Shown: positions 26,038 through 35,404 of the stretch, in pieces
Layout of the letters: each line of letters begins with the position of its first letter
Position numbering within the stretch: position 1 is the stretch's first letter
NCBI RefSeq assembly: GCF_014117325.1
Contig: NZ_CP059732.1
Span: forward strand, 3,547,001-3,611,000
Direction of reading: 5' to 3'
DNA from: Spirosoma foliorum
Lineage (GTDB): Bacteria > Bacteroidota > Bacteroidia > Cytophagales > Spirosomataceae
DNA: 64,000 nucleotides
The notes under the pieces: model-generated
Database searches by the model: none
Told to the model about the DNA's origin: nothing
Seen by the model: only the letters and a program-made list of their open reading frames with translations
Made by a program: the position numbers and the translations under genes

Positions 26038-27282
26038 TCAGCCCTTTATAGCATGATCTGTTTTCACGTCCTGCCCCGACCAGATCCTTTTTGAAGTCCA
26101 GTCAACGGCTGGATTTGACCAGAATGGGTCTGAAGCAGGCAACCCCAATGCCAGAAACGCGACAGAACACAAGTACAAACTACCTGTCGAAATATAGGTC
26201 TCGCCAATAGCGGGCTGATGACCGCACAAGCCAATTTGCAGCCAGCCTTTTGCATCAAATGTACTGGGCGCATCCATCGTCCGATGTATCACCGCAGTCA
26301 GCGCCGAGCGAACTTGCCCAGGTGACAATTCTGGCGGTAAACTGCCCTGCAAAGCAATCTGCGATAACAGTTGAAATGCTCCGCATCGGTAGGCTAACGA
26401 CCGACCGAATGCAGCAAAGGAACCATCTGGATTAATAAGTCGCTCTTGTATGATGGCGTAGCGTTGGGCGCGCGCCAGCAACGATTCGAATAAACTTTTC
26501 TCGGCTTTCCCAGCATCCAGCAGGGTTTTGACCACATCCAGTAACATCGGCTGAATCACGTAGCTATTGTAATAATCCCAGTGAAAATCGGGACCATCGC
26601 CATAAGCACCATCCCCCTTGTACCACGACTGGTGTTGTCGAATTGCATAATCCATTCGCAATTCATCGCCCGAGCCGGTATATTTCAACAAAGCTGCTTC
26701 GACCATGGCGGAGAACAATAACCAGTTGTTGTAACCGGGCTTAATAACTCGACTTGTCTGCAATGCCTTTATCACATTAGCTTGCTCATCTGTGCTTAAG
26801 CTTTTCCAAAGTTTCGGTGATCGAACTAATCCATGCGCCAAAAATGCCGCATCGACCAAGGGTTGGCCACCTTTTGTAAAATTCAGATAATCCGGCGATT
26901 GCGGGTTTACACCATTCGCGATAGCCTGTTTTGCCAGCGTCAGATACTTTTGCCGGGAACGGCCTTCCGGCGTCTCATCGACACCTAACTCCAGCCAGGG
27001 TGCCAATCCAGCTAGCGTTCTTCCCAGCGCTTCGAGATGCGAAACTTCGACACGACTTGCCTGTTGGCCAGGCGCAGACTCAATCGGCATGGTTGCTTTC
27101 AAACGATTCTGCGACAGAGCCGATAAAACTGGATCAGCAATTTTCAGTAACGTTTGAAGCCAAAAAGATCGGTCGTCGGTAGCTAACGAATACGCAGGAA
27201 GCGCCGTGGCTACCTCTTTCGATTCAATACTCAGACTAGCAGGTAAGGCTGCAGCCAAACGGGCAAATGTGCGTCTTTTCAT
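26038..27282 (-). CDS. DUF2264 domain protein, secreted
   Basis: A 414-aa protein with a twin-arginine-like start (MKRRTFARLAAALPASLSIES). The body is DUF2264: RSFWLQTLLKIADPVLSAL at the N-terminus, ALGRTLAGLAPWLELGVDE, GYNNWLLFSAMVEAALL and DGPDFHWDYYNSYVIQPMLLDV. The fold is an (alpha/alpha)6 barrel as in many glycoside hydrolases and lyases, and the family is suspected to act on polysaccharides. It is co-directional with and downstream of a Gfo/Idh/MocA oxidoreductase, with a palindrome between. Both carry Tat-type signals, which suggests a shared role in sugar processing in the periplasm. Confidence 0.85.
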   Translation of the reverse strand: MKRRTFARLAAALPASLSIESKEVATALPAYSLATDDRSFWLQTLLKIADPVLSALSQNRLKATMPIESAPGQQASRVEVSHLEALGRTLAGLAPWLELGVDETPEGRSRQKYLTLAKQAIANGVNPQSPDYLNFTKGGQPLVDAAFLAHGLVRSPKLWKSLSTDEQANVIKALQTSRVIKPGYNNWLLFSAMVEAALLKYTGSGDELRMDYAIRQHQSWYKGDGAYGDGPDFHWDYYNSYVIQPMLLDVVKTLLDAGKAEKSLFESLLARAQRYAIIQERLINPDGSFAAFGRSLAYRCGAFQLLSQIALQGSLPPELSPGQVRSALTAVIHRTMDAPSTFDAKGWLQIGLCGHQPAIGETYISTGSLYLCSVAFLALGLPASDPFWSNPAVDWTSKRIWSGQDVKTDHAIKG

Positions 27283-27293
27283 TCAACTAGAAA

Positions 27294-27375
27294 GTCAAGT
27301 GTGGTCAGGCATGGTCAAGAGTTGTCAGGAGTGACCAGACTTGACAATATCTGACAACTCCTGACCACACTTGAC
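27294..27375. repeat. Double inverted repeat of GTCAGG/TTGTCA words
   Basis: GTCAAGTGTGGTCAGG (27294-27309) is exactly complementary to 27360-27375, and inside it GAGTTGTCAG (27319-27328) is complementary to 27351-27360. The remaining bases are also made of GTCA/TTGAC words. It fills the gap between the DUF2264 start and the Gfo/Idh stop codon (27380-27382). The same word set makes the palindrome at 60620-60718. Confidence 0.85.
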
Positions 27376-27379
27376 AATT

Positions 27380-28717
27380 TTATACAACTGGCTTCCACCC
27401 TTTTTCATACTCTCGGCTCCATAACTTCATGGCTTCTTTGTCGTGCAGAATATGGCCGTTCGTTGGATCGGTGTGAATGATACTACCGGTACGTTGCGAA
27501 ATATTCGCCAGATGACACAACAGAACCGATTTATGTCCCTGAGCAATGTCGGCATTGGGCTTGGCTTTACCCCGAATGCTTTCAAGAAAATTGTCTAAAT
27601 GATACGCATCCAGTTGTTCGCCACCGGGGCTAACTGCATTGGTCGACGTACTGGTTGGCGCATCCCCTTTTACATCTTTAAGTACTTTGCCACCTAAATC
27701 CAGAATCTGGTAATCGGGGCCACTTTGCGGAGCCGACAATACGCCCTTATCGCCATAAATCGTAAAACCACGGCCGCTTTTTTCGGGGCCAAATGCCTGA
27801 CAGCTCAGCCCTTCCCAGGTAATGGACGCTTTATCGCCGAACTCAAAGGAAGCAATCTGTGTATCTGGCGTCTGCCAGTCATCACCTTTGTAAGCATAAC
27901 GACCGCCGGTTGAGGTGGCTTTTGTTGGAAAATCTAAGCCCATCAACCAACGGCAGCAATCGATTTCGTGAGTACCATTGTTGCAGGCTTCACCCGTTCC
28001 CCAATTCCAGAACCAATGCCAATTGTACGGAACAACATTATCCTGATAGCCTTTCCGGGGAGCCGGGCCTTGCCATAAATCCCAATCGAGAGTAGCCGGA
28101 ACAGCAATGGATTTACCAGCTCCAATCGGTTTCCGGTTATTGTAGTACCAGGCCCTGGCAAAATAAGGTTTACCAATGGCTCCTTCCCGAATATCCTGCG
28201 CAGCCTGCTGGAGCGTTGGCCACGACCGGCGCTGGCTCCCCATTTGCACAATGCGATTATGTTTTCGGGCGGCTTCCAGCAACCACTCCCCTTCCTGCGG
28301 ATTATGCCCACAAGGTTTTTCAACGTACACATGCTTACCGGCCGAGCAGGCCAGAATACCCGCAGGCGCATGCCAGTGGTCGGGCGTGGCAATAGCTACG
28401 GCATCAAGGTCTTTTCGCTCCAGCAGCTTGTGCAAATCTTTAATAACGGTCGGCTTACGAGTCTGGCCCGCTTTTTCAACAGCTTTGAGGCCGTTGGCAA
28501 TCGCGCCATCTTCGACATCGCAGATATAGCCCACTTCGGCACCCGGCAGCTTCGAGAAGATACCAGCCAGCCAGCTTCCCCGCGACTGAACGCCGATCAG
28601 ACCAATATTAATTTTCTCACTCGGTGCATTGCGACCAAAAATGGGAAAAGGCAAAATCTGGGTCGCCAATCCGGCAACCGCGGTTTTCTGAACAAAGTCT
28701 CGGCGGTTCATCATCAT
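27380..28717 (-). CDS. Gfo/Idh/MocA family oxidoreductase with Tat signal
   Basis: A 445-aa protein with a twin-arginine signal (MNRRDFVQKTAVAGLATQIL). The Rossmann domain follows: INIGLIGVQSRGSWLA, then the EKP motif VYVEKPCGHNPQEG near 130, and the substrate half with GTHEIDCCRWLMG. The family uses NAD(P) to oxidise or reduce sugar or inositol rings. Exported members like this are common in Bacteroidota and are thought to fold with cofactor before export. It heads a two-gene run with DUF2264. Which sugar it uses cannot be read from sequence. Confidence 0.88.
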   Translation of the reverse strand: MMMNRRDFVQKTAVAGLATQILPFPIFGRNAPSEKINIGLIGVQSRGSWLAGIFSKLPGAEVGYICDVEDGAIANGLKAVEKAGQTRKPTVIKDLHKLLERKDLDAVAIATPDHWHAPAGILACSAGKHVYVEKPCGHNPQEGEWLLEAARKHNRIVQMGSQRRSWPTLQQAAQDIREGAIGKPYFARAWYYNNRKPIGAGKSIAVPATLDWDLWQGPAPRKGYQDNVVPYNWHWFWNWGTGEACNNGTHEIDCCRWLMGLDFPTKATSTGGRYAYKGDDWQTPDTQIASFEFGDKASITWEGLSCQAFGPEKSGRGFTIYGDKGVLSAPQSGPDYQILDLGGKVLKDVKGDAPTSTSTNAVSPGGEQLDAYHLDNFLESIRGKAKPNADIAQGHKSVLLCHLANISQRTGSIIHTDPTNGHILHDKEAMKLWSREYEKGWKPVV

Positions 28718-28849
28718 GCTTGATTACGTAGATAACTCTAAAAGCGGCAACCCTTGATGTTCTTACTGTTTCCTCAAGTGGCACAACAAATTGGGAAACG
28801 TTCGGCAGAAAAATGCTGTTACCTTTTTGAACTCGCCATTTTGCTTTCC

Positions 28850-30610
28850 GTGAACGAAGAACAAAAAAGTGGCCGGATATTCGATATTGCTATCCTCCGG
28901 CGCTTATATGCATTTGTAAAACCCTATCAAGCACGCTTTTATCTTCTGATAGGGATAATTTTGCTGGCGGCCTGCCTAGCCCCTTTAACTCCGTTACTCA
29001 TTCGGTACACGATTGATAACGTCATTGCCATGGGCGACTATCAGAAGTTAACCGAGATGCTGGTCCTCATGATTGGCGTGCTGGTGGTACAGGCGGTTGT
29101 CCAATTCTTAAATACCTATCTATCAGGCTGGTTAGGCCAATACGTTATCCGTGATATCCGGACGCAGCTGTACCGAAAAATTCTTCACCTGCGCTTAAAA
29201 TTCTTCGACAATACGCCTATTGGTCGCCTGGTGACGCGGTCAATCTCTGATGTCGAAACCCTGGCCGACGTGTTTAGCGAGGGGATGGCAGCCATTGCAG
29301 GCGACATTTTGCAATTAATTCTGATTATTGGGGTAATGGTTTATACCGACTGGCGACTGGCAGCTATCAGCCTGTCGACAATTCCGCTGATGCTGTTCAG
29401 TACCTATGTTTTCAAGGAGAAAATAAAGAAGTCGTTCAATGAGGTACGGACGGCCGTCGCCAACCTGAACTCCTTTGTCCAGGAGCACATCACAGGTATG
29501 AACATTGTCCAGATTTTTGGCAGCGAGAAAATCGAAGCCGAAAAATTCCGGGTTATCAACGACGAACACCGGGCTGCGAACATTCGGTCGATCCTGTACT
29601 ATTCGGTTTATTACCCCGTTGCCGATATTATTTCGGCAGTAGCGGTTGGCTTAGTGGTGTGGTATGGGGCAACCCAGATTATCCATTCCGACGTTACATT
29701 CGGGACAGTTACAGCGTTTGTGATGTTCATTAACCTGTTCTTCCGGCCAATCCGGATGCTGGCCGACCGATTTAATACACTTCAAATGGGTATTGTTAGC
29801 ACCGACCGAATCCTGAAGTTGCTGGACAGCGATGAATTTACGGTCGACAACGGCACTTACGCACCCACAGCTATTCAGGGCAAAGTTGAATTCGACAATG
29901 TCTGGTTTGCTTATAACAATGAAGACTGGGTACTTCGTGATATTTCGTTTCGGGTCAATGCGGGTGAAACCGTCGCGTTTGTGGGCGCAACGGGTGCTGG
30001 TAAATCGTCAATCATCAACCTGTTGAGCCGGTTTTATGACATTAACAAAGGTGAAATCAAAGTTGACGGGGTTGATATTCATGACTATGAATTAGGACAC
30101 CTGCGTCGAAACATTGGCGTTGTTTTGCAGGACGTTTTCCTGTTTTCGGATACAATCGAAAATAACATTACTCTGGGCGACAAATCGATAAGTCATGAAA
30201 CCATAGTAGAAGCCGCCAAACTGGTTGGCGTTCACGACTTCATCGAGCGATTACCTGGTGCCTATCAATACAACGTCATGGAACGCGGCTCAACGCTATC
30301 GGTTGGGCAACGGCAGTTGATATCATTTGTACGGGCGATGGTGCAAAATCCTAAAATCATTGTTCTGGATGAAGCGACTTCCTCCGTCGATACCGAAACC
30401 GAGGAAATGATTCAGAATGCGATTAGCAAACTGATGAAAGGCCGAACAGCCATTGTTATTGCCCATCGCCTGTCGACTATTCAAAAAGCCAACAACATTA
30501 TTGTAGTCGACAAAGGGCGGATTGTTGAGCAGGGCAATCACGAAGAATTGCTACAGCACGAAGGTTTCTACGCTAATCTTTATCGTATGCAGTACAAGGA
30601 AGTGGTGTAG
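28850..30610 (+). CDS. ABC transporter, fused permease and ATPase (MsbA-like)
   Basis: A 586-aa half-transporter. Six TM helices (first YQARFYLLIGIILLAACLAP) are followed by a nucleotide-binding domain with Walker A GATGAGKSS, the Q-loop VLQDVFLFS, signature LSVGQRQ, Walker B IIVLDEATS and the H-loop AHRLST. It exports lipids or drugs as a homodimer or heterodimer. I place the start at the GTG at 28850 (reading NEEQKSGRIFDIAILRRLYA), which begins where related proteins begin; an ATG at 28754 would add 32 residues with a Cys pair and no homology. It is divergent from the Gfo/Idh gene. Confidence 0.85.
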   Translation: MNEEQKSGRIFDIAILRRLYAFVKPYQARFYLLIGIILLAACLAPLTPLLIRYTIDNVIAMGDYQKLTEMLVLMIGVLVVQAVVQFLNTYLSGWLGQYVIRDIRTQLYRKILHLRLKFFDNTPIGRLVTRSISDVETLADVFSEGMAAIAGDILQLILIIGVMVYTDWRLAAISLSTIPLMLFSTYVFKEKIKKSFNEVRTAVANLNSFVQEHITGMNIVQIFGSEKIEAEKFRVINDEHRAANIRSILYYSVYYPVADIISAVAVGLVVWYGATQIIHSDVTFGTVTAFVMFINLFFRPIRMLADRFNTLQMGIVSTDRILKLLDSDEFTVDNGTYAPTAIQGKVEFDNVWFAYNNEDWVLRDISFRVNAGETVAFVGATGAGKSSIINLLSRFYDINKGEIKVDGVDIHDYELGHLRRNIGVVLQDVFLFSDTIENNITLGDKSISHETIVEAAKLVGVHDFIERLPGAYQYNVMERGSTLSVGQRQLISFVRAMVQNPKIIVLDEATSSVDTETEEMIQNAISKLMKGRTAIVIAHRLSTIQKANNIIVVDKGRIVEQGNHEELLQHEGFYANLYRMQYKEVV

Positions 30611-30627
30611 CTAGTTTTTATTTTTTG

Positions 30628-30635
30628 TATATTTG
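30628..30635 (+). promoter_or_regulatory. Possible -7 element of the Uma2-like gene
   Basis: TATATTTG matches TAnnTTTG 17 nt before the ATG at 30653; no clear -33 element. Confidence 0.35.
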
Positions 30636-30652
30636 ACAAAAGAGCCGTACCT

Positions 30653-31273
30653 ATGCCTACTCCTATCACAACCAAAACTACTCCAAAACGGAAACGGAAA
30701 ATACCAGATCATCTGGTATACGAACTCATGGACAACAAGCCTATTTATTACAAGGGCTACCAGTCTGTGCTCAACAAGACCAAAACTTTGGAGGACATTA
30801 TGGGCTGTAGTTCGCTTCAGGCAGCATTAGTTACGTACTTACTGCGAATTATTTTTAGGGTATTTGACGAAAAGAAATACCATGTATTGACCAACGAAAT
30901 CGGGAGCCATATTGACAAAAACAATAACCTCTCAAACGATATTGCCATCTATGATAAAGCTGTCTTAACTCCCGATAAGATTAATAAAAAATACCCCGAC
31001 GTTCCTCCTAAAATTGCCATTGAAATAGATACGGAAGCCGACACGTCTGAACTGACAGGTTTCGGGTACACCTACAAAAAGTCGAAGAAATTACTTGATT
31101 TTGGTGTTGAGCGTGTGATCTGGATCATGATTAACACCAAAACAGTTACGGTCATCGAACCTAACCGTGATTGGCAGGTACGCGAATGGAACACGGATAT
31201 CGAATTAATGGATGGTCACACCTTCAACATTGCTCGTTATCTTGATGACGAAGGCATTGTAGTCGAGGATTAA
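30653..31273 (+). CDS. Uma2 family (DUF820) putative nuclease
   Basis: A 206-aa protein of the Uma2/DUF820 group, which has a PD-(D/E)xK restriction-like fold. The active-site strand pair is visible: SNDIAIYDK near 100 (the D of the PD motif) and KIAIEIDTEAD near 124 (E-x-D). The N-terminus is basic (TTKTTPKRKRKIP). Members are abundant in Bacteroidota and cyanobacteria, often as many copies, and their role is unclear; some are thought to be relics of restriction or mobile systems. It has its own -7 element and stands alone after the ABC transporter. Confidence 0.78.
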   Translation: MPTPITTKTTPKRKRKIPDHLVYELMDNKPIYYKGYQSVLNKTKTLEDIMGCSSLQAALVTYLLRIIFRVFDEKKYHVLTNEIGSHIDKNNNLSNDIAIYDKAVLTPDKINKKYPDVPPKIAIEIDTEADTSELTGFGYTYKKSKKLLDFGVERVIWIMINTKTVTVIEPNRDWQVREWNTDIELMDGHTFNIARYLDDEGIVVED

Positions 31274-31278
31274 ATTGG

Positions 31279-31629
31279 TTACTTCCCGAAAATCCGCTCC
31301 TCTTCTTCGGGTCCAGCCCCAGAGGTCCCTTCAGTAATCACATCGTGCCCCGAAACGTTAGGCTCGGCATTTGTCGGGCCAGGGCCACTACCGTCGAGAG
31401 CGTAAGCAATGGACTCGGCCAGGTTATCAGGAGCAAGTTTGGCTTCTTTTACTGGTTGCTCCTCAACTGAATGCGGGTAAACTTCATCATCCTTCTGGCT
31501 GACAACTTCTTCATCAGCAGCAGGATCGTTTTCCATACCAGTTGGTACATGGCTGGAGTCTGCGCCGGTTAATTCGCTAAGGTTGGGCATCAGATATCGC
31601 ATGGTTATCGATGAATTAGTTTTCATCAA
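31279..31629 (-). CDS. Acidic, disordered hypothetical protein
   Basis: A 116-aa product rich in Glu, Asp, Pro and Ser (for example SEEQ-like stretches VEEQPVKEAKLAPDN and GPEEEERIFGK at the C-terminus). No signal peptide, TM helix or motif is visible. The start could be the ATG at 31629 or an internal ATG ten codons on. It lies between the Uma2-like gene (convergent, 5 nt apart) and the CNNM gene (co-directional). Function unknown. Confidence 0.5.
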   Translation of the reverse strand: MMKTNSSITMRYLMPNLSELTGADSSHVPTGMENDPAADEEVVSQKDDEVYPHSVEEQPVKEAKLAPDNLAESIAYALDGSGPGPTNAEPNVSGHDVITEGTSGAGPEEEERIFGK

Positions 31630-31666
31630 TAACCTGCAACAAGGCCTGGCTGTTTAGAAAGAGAAA

Positions 31667-32956
31667 TTATTCCTCGATTAATTTCTTCACCAGAATCTTA
31701 TCAATTCGACTTTTATCCATATCCACAATCTCGAACTGATACCGGTGCCAGACAAAGGTTTCGCCCGCTTTGGGAATATCTTTCAGGATATGCAGCGCAA
31801 ACCCACCCAACGTGTCGAACCCGGTCAACTCTCGGCGAGTCTGGGTATTTATATTTAACGAGAAATAAGAAAGAAAATCCTCAAATGGCAATTGGGCATC
31901 AATCAGGAAGCTGCCATCCTCGCGTTCGCGGATTTCATAATCCGAATTAATGTCGTCATTGATGTCGCCTACCAGCACGTCCAGGATATCATTGAGGGTA
32001 ATAACTCCCAGAACCCCGCCATATTCATCAACAATAACGCCTACGTACTGCCGTCGTTCCCGGAAGCGCTCCAATACCTGATAAGCCTTGTTGTTTTCAG
32101 GAACGAATAAGGCATCCCGCTTCATGTCGTTCAGGCGGAGAATTTCGGTATCAAGATCTTTGCCGAGCAAATCTTTTGAGTAGATCAGGCCAACAACCTC
32201 ATCGACACCTCCGTTACAAAGCGGATATATCGAGTGCTTGTATTCCAGAATTTTAGCCTTGTTTTCAGCGGGTTCGTCTTCCAGATCAAGGTAGACGATT
32301 TCCTGCCGATTGGTCATCAGCGACGTAATTTTCCGATCACCCAGTTGGAAAACATTCTGAACAATTTCCTGCTCAATTTCTTCAATGGCCCCGCCCGAGG
32401 TTCCTTCCTGAATCAAACTTTTGATTTCTTCCTCCGTAACTGCACTTTCGTTCGGCTTGATATTCAGAATTTTAAGTAGCAAATCGCTCGATACGGTAAG
32501 CAGCGCGATAAAGGGAGACGTTAACTTAGAGAGGAAAATCATCGGAGCGGCCATTGTTTTGGCAATACCCTCTGGGTTAGACAAACCGATCCGCTTCGGC
32601 ACTAACTCCCCAAAGACCAGCGAGAGATAGGTCAGTAAAAAAAGCACCAGCACAACGGCTATCGAATTGGCATAAGGCCGAAATATCTCGATTTGAGCCA
32701 CGAAACTCTGAACATCGTCGGTCAGTTTATCACCGGAGAAAATACCTAACAAAATGCCGATCAGCGTAATGCCGATTTGTACTGTCGATAGGAACCGGTT
32801 GGGTGAGTTCGACAAATCAAGCGCCACCTGCGCGCGCCGATCGCCGTTCTTGGCGGCTGACTCTAACTTAGACTTACGTGACGAAACTAAAGCGATTTCT
32901 GACATCGAGAACACGCCGTTCAGGATCGTCAATAGCAGAATTATAAGGAGTTCCAC
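31667..32956 (-). CDS. CNNM/CorC-HlyC-type membrane protein with CBS pair
   Basis: About 429 aa when started at the GTG at 32956 (ELLIILLLTILNGVFSMSEI); an ATG at 33034 would add 26 residues rich in Phe and Ala that relatives lack. Order: DUF21/CNNM transmembrane domain with the conserved NGVFSMSEIALVSSRK, two CBS domains (MTNRQEIVYLDLED, VPENNKAYQVLERF...GVIVDEYGGVLGV) and the C-terminal CorC_HlyC domain (DTLGGFALHIL). The family transports or regulates divalent cations such as Mg2+ or Co2+; the name hemolysin is historical. It is divergent from a Nudix gene. Confidence 0.85.
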   Translation of the reverse strand: MELLIILLLTILNGVFSMSEIALVSSRKSKLESAAKNGDRRAQVALDLSNSPNRFLSTVQIGITLIGILLGIFSGDKLTDDVQSFVAQIEIFRPYANSIAVVLVLFLLTYLSLVFGELVPKRIGLSNPEGIAKTMAAPMIFLSKLTSPFIALLTVSSDLLLKILNIKPNESAVTEEEIKSLIQEGTSGGAIEEIEQEIVQNVFQLGDRKITSLMTNRQEIVYLDLEDEPAENKAKILEYKHSIYPLCNGGVDEVVGLIYSKDLLGKDLDTEILRLNDMKRDALFVPENNKAYQVLERFRERRQYVGVIVDEYGGVLGVITLNDILDVLVGDINDDINSDYEIREREDGSFLIDAQLPFEDFLSYFSLNINTQTRRELTGFDTLGGFALHILKDIPKAGETFVWHRYQFEIVDMDKSRIDKILVKKLIEE

Positions 32957-33075
32957 AAAGGAAGAAAGTTGACCTGTTGCAAAAATATAGAAACTGAATT
33001 GGTTTGCAACAGCATTGACTGTGCGACAGACCATCAGTTTTACTACTTTTACGGTTTGAACCGACCTTTGTCCTG

Positions 33076-33783
33076 ATGATTATTTTCATTAACGACCGCC
33101 CAATTCGGCTCGTTGGCCCCAAAGCCGCTGCTCAACTAACTAATTCAGGGGCGGGTAATACCCCGACCTTTGCAGATTATGATGAGGTTGTAGACGCTCG
33201 CTTAGAGACACTTAAAGCCGATGCGCTACACGGTCATCTACTGATCCTGAATACAACTCCAGCTACAGTAAGCAAATTACTGGGGCTACTCCAAAAATCA
33301 GATGCCAGCAATTTGCTCTCTATTACGCTGGGCTGTCTTGACAAAGAAGATTGTGAAGAGGCCATCAAAAAACCATTTAAGATTATTAAAGCGGCCGGTG
33401 GTGTTGTTTTCAAAGGCGACAAAATGTTGCTGATGTTCCGACGCGGAGTTTGGGATTTACCAAAAGGAAAACTCGATTTTGGTGAATCGTCGAAGCAGGG
33501 AGCCGCCCGCGAAGTAGAAGAGGAAACTGGCGTTCGCGTATCGGTCAGTGAGCGTATCTGCACCACCTGGCATACTTACAACCTTAATGGCAATCGGATT
33601 CTGAAGCGAACGAAATGGTACCGAATGGGTGTCCTGGACGACAGCCGGATGACACCTCAGGCTGATGAAGACATTGAAAAACTGGCCTGGCTCGATCGAC
33701 GCGAAACAAAATTGGCGCTTACCAATTCGTTTAGCTCAATTCGGTATGTAATTGACGAAGCTGGCAAAGGGTATAAAGTCTAA
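33076..33783 (+). CDS. Nudix hydrolase
   Basis: A 235-aa protein. The Nudix box GKLDFGESSKQGAAREVEEE followed by TGV fits G-x5-E-x7-R-E-U-x-E-E-x-G-U exactly. It is preceded by about 100 residues of N-terminal domain (IIFINDRPIRLVGPKAAAQ), which is lineage-specific in Bacteroidota and sits before the pyrophosphatase. The C-terminus ends near GKGYKV. Such enzymes cleave nucleoside diphosphates linked to another moiety. The substrate is unknown. Confidence 0.85.
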   Translation: MIIFINDRPIRLVGPKAAAQLTNSGAGNTPTFADYDEVVDARLETLKADALHGHLLILNTTPATVSKLLGLLQKSDASNLLSITLGCLDKEDCEEAIKKPFKIIKAAGGVVFKGDKMLLMFRRGVWDLPKGKLDFGESSKQGAAREVEEETGVRVSVSERICTTWHTYNLNGNRILKRTKWYRMGVLDDSRMTPQADEDIEKLAWLDRRETKLALTNSFSSIRYVIDEAGKGYKV

Positions 33784-33974
33784 ATAGAGGCTAACACAAC
33801 CCTTCTTTTCGTCATCCTGGATATAAGATTGCTTTATCAGCATAGTATCTGGCATGGCGAAGAAAACCTGATTTGGTAAACTAGCTAAAAAAAAATACGT
33901 CTGGGCCGTAGGATTTTTAGCAGTGGGTCGTCTAATCTCCTAATTAACGATCAATACCTAACAGGTAAACTAAA

Positions 33975-34742
33975 ATGCAGAGACTAATCTTTCCAGTATT
34001 GTTACTGAGTCTACTGGCTTGTAGCAAGAGCGACGACGCATCCAGCACAACCAATCCCACTACTACCACTACAACTACAGGCAGTGTAAATATTACCAGC
34101 GTGGTAAAGGCCAAGTTTGCCAGTAGTGTTACAATTACCACGAGTGGCGACAATATTATCCTTAAATGTGATGGCAGGCCCAACCATAAATCACCCTACT
34201 ATGGTGTTGGCAATGCCTTGTATGAACCCTTTCCAGCGGGCCACTCCACTAACCCGAATGGTTCGATTATTGCTCAAAACTATACCATGACCATTCCTGC
34301 TAAACCGGCAGCTGCGAGTACTCATGAGGAAACATCACTTGGCGCTATTGGTCTGGCTATCACTGGCGCGCCAATTTTCAATAATAATGAGGGCGGTAAT
34401 GTAGCCTTAAATGCAGGTACCATCACCTCGTTTGATGCAGCGGGAGCCCACCCAGCTCAAGCAGGCGATTACCATTATCACGTTACCGGCACATATACAA
34501 CCACCGACGATGCTAATCTGGTAGGTTTTTTACGAGATGGCTTTCCCTTGTACGGACGTAAGGATAAAGATGGTACGTACCCAAGCAACCTTGATGCCTA
34601 TAACGGCCATACGGCTGCCACAACCGAGTTCCCAAATGGTATATATCACTACCATACCCGGAATGAAAACTATCTTAATACAGGCTATTATATCCTTAAA
34701 TCGGGTAGTTATTATGGCACAAAGGGCACATTCACTCAATAG
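33975..34742 (+). CDS. YHYH domain lipoprotein
   Basis: A 255-aa protein with a lipoprotein signal (MQRLIFPVLLLSLLACSKSDD; lipobox LLAC) and a Thr-rich linker. The YHYH domain has both signatures GDYHYHVTGTY and NGIYHYHTRNENY, with FLRDGFPLYGRKDKDG between. The family is exported and functionally unknown; the His-rich strands suggest metal binding. Its last 29 nt overlap the start of the YwqK-like lipoprotein gene. With the SCO gene downstream this makes a lipoprotein cluster that could handle copper. Confidence 0.8.
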   Translation: MQRLIFPVLLLSLLACSKSDDASSTTNPTTTTTTTGSVNITSVVKAKFASSVTITTSGDNIILKCDGRPNHKSPYYGVGNALYEPFPAGHSTNPNGSIIAQNYTMTIPAKPAAASTHEETSLGAIGLAITGAPIFNNNEGGNVALNAGTITSFDAAGAHPAQAGDYHYHVTGTYTTTDDANLVGFLRDGFPLYGRKDKDGTYPSNLDAYNGHTAATTEFPNGIYHYHTRNENYLNTGYYILKSGSYYGTKGTFTQ

Positions 34743-35367
34743 AGTCTTTTTGTTTGCAACTGCTTATTGCTGCCTTTGGGTGGTACTAAGCAGTTGCCAT
34801 ATTGCCTCAACTAACACACCCCTTCGGGTAAAAGATTATACCATTGATACCAGCGGCATTCCACCCGATACGATTGTGTTAGGCAGCGATCAACGGTTGG
34901 CTCTGATTAACGGAGTTTATTGGCAGGGCAACCAAAAATATTCAGGTATTCTAAAGGAGCTTTACCCGAATGGTACGACAAAAACATATGCTTCTATATT
35001 TCAGGGAATGCTACATGGCCTTTATAAAAGCTTCTATGAAAACGGGCATCCTTATGAAGTGCGGCTTTACCGAAATAACCTGAGTACAGGTAGGCATTAT
35101 GGTTACTGGCCGGAAGGTGGAATCCTTAAGTTTGATTATACCTATTTTGAGGAAAAACGAGAAGGTTTACAAAAACGATGGTACAAAAACGGTAAGCCTT
35201 ATTTATTTACCAATTATACTGACGATCACGAGGATGGTCTGCAACGGGGATGGCGGGAGAATGGGAAGTTATACCTGAACTATGTAGCAAAGGATGGGCA
35301 TCGATACGGCCTGCAGCAATCTGCGCTTTGCTATACACTCATCAAACAGAAAATAAAAGCCCGTTAA
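34714..35367 (+). CDS. YwqK/MORN-repeat lipoprotein
   Basis: A 217-aa product from the ATG at 34714 (MAQRAHSLNRVFLFATAYCC), overlapping the YHYH gene by 29 nt. The lipobox is LSSC (VVLSSCHIAS). It then has four or more YwqK-type repeats with the pattern (Y/E)NG(x)3-7(Y/F): YPNGTTKTYASIFQGMLHG, YENGHPYEVRLYRNN, YKNGKPYLFTNYTDD, RENGKLYLNYVAKDG. These MORN-like hairpins form a flat beta sheet. The database name toxin-antitoxin YwqK family is only by homology; nothing here indicates toxin-antitoxin function. An upstream ATG in the same frame would read into the YHYH gene and lacks a signal. Confidence 0.78.
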   Translation: MAQRAHSLNRVFLFATAYCCLWVVLSSCHIASTNTPLRVKDYTIDTSGIPPDTIVLGSDQRLALINGVYWQGNQKYSGILKELYPNGTTKTYASIFQGMLHGLYKSFYENGHPYEVRLYRNNLSTGRHYGYWPEGGILKFDYTYFEEKREGLQKRWYKNGKPYLFTNYTDDHEDGLQRGWRENGKLYLNYVAKDGHRYGLQQSALCYTLIKQKIKAR

Positions 35368-35404
35368 CTGGGCCATTCAGTTAGGTCATACAGTTTAGTA
35401 AACG

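Noticed and set aside
34714..35367. Calling the YwqK-repeat lipoprotein an antitoxin
   Set aside because: The name comes from database wording; there is no toxin next to it and it carries a lipoprotein signal.
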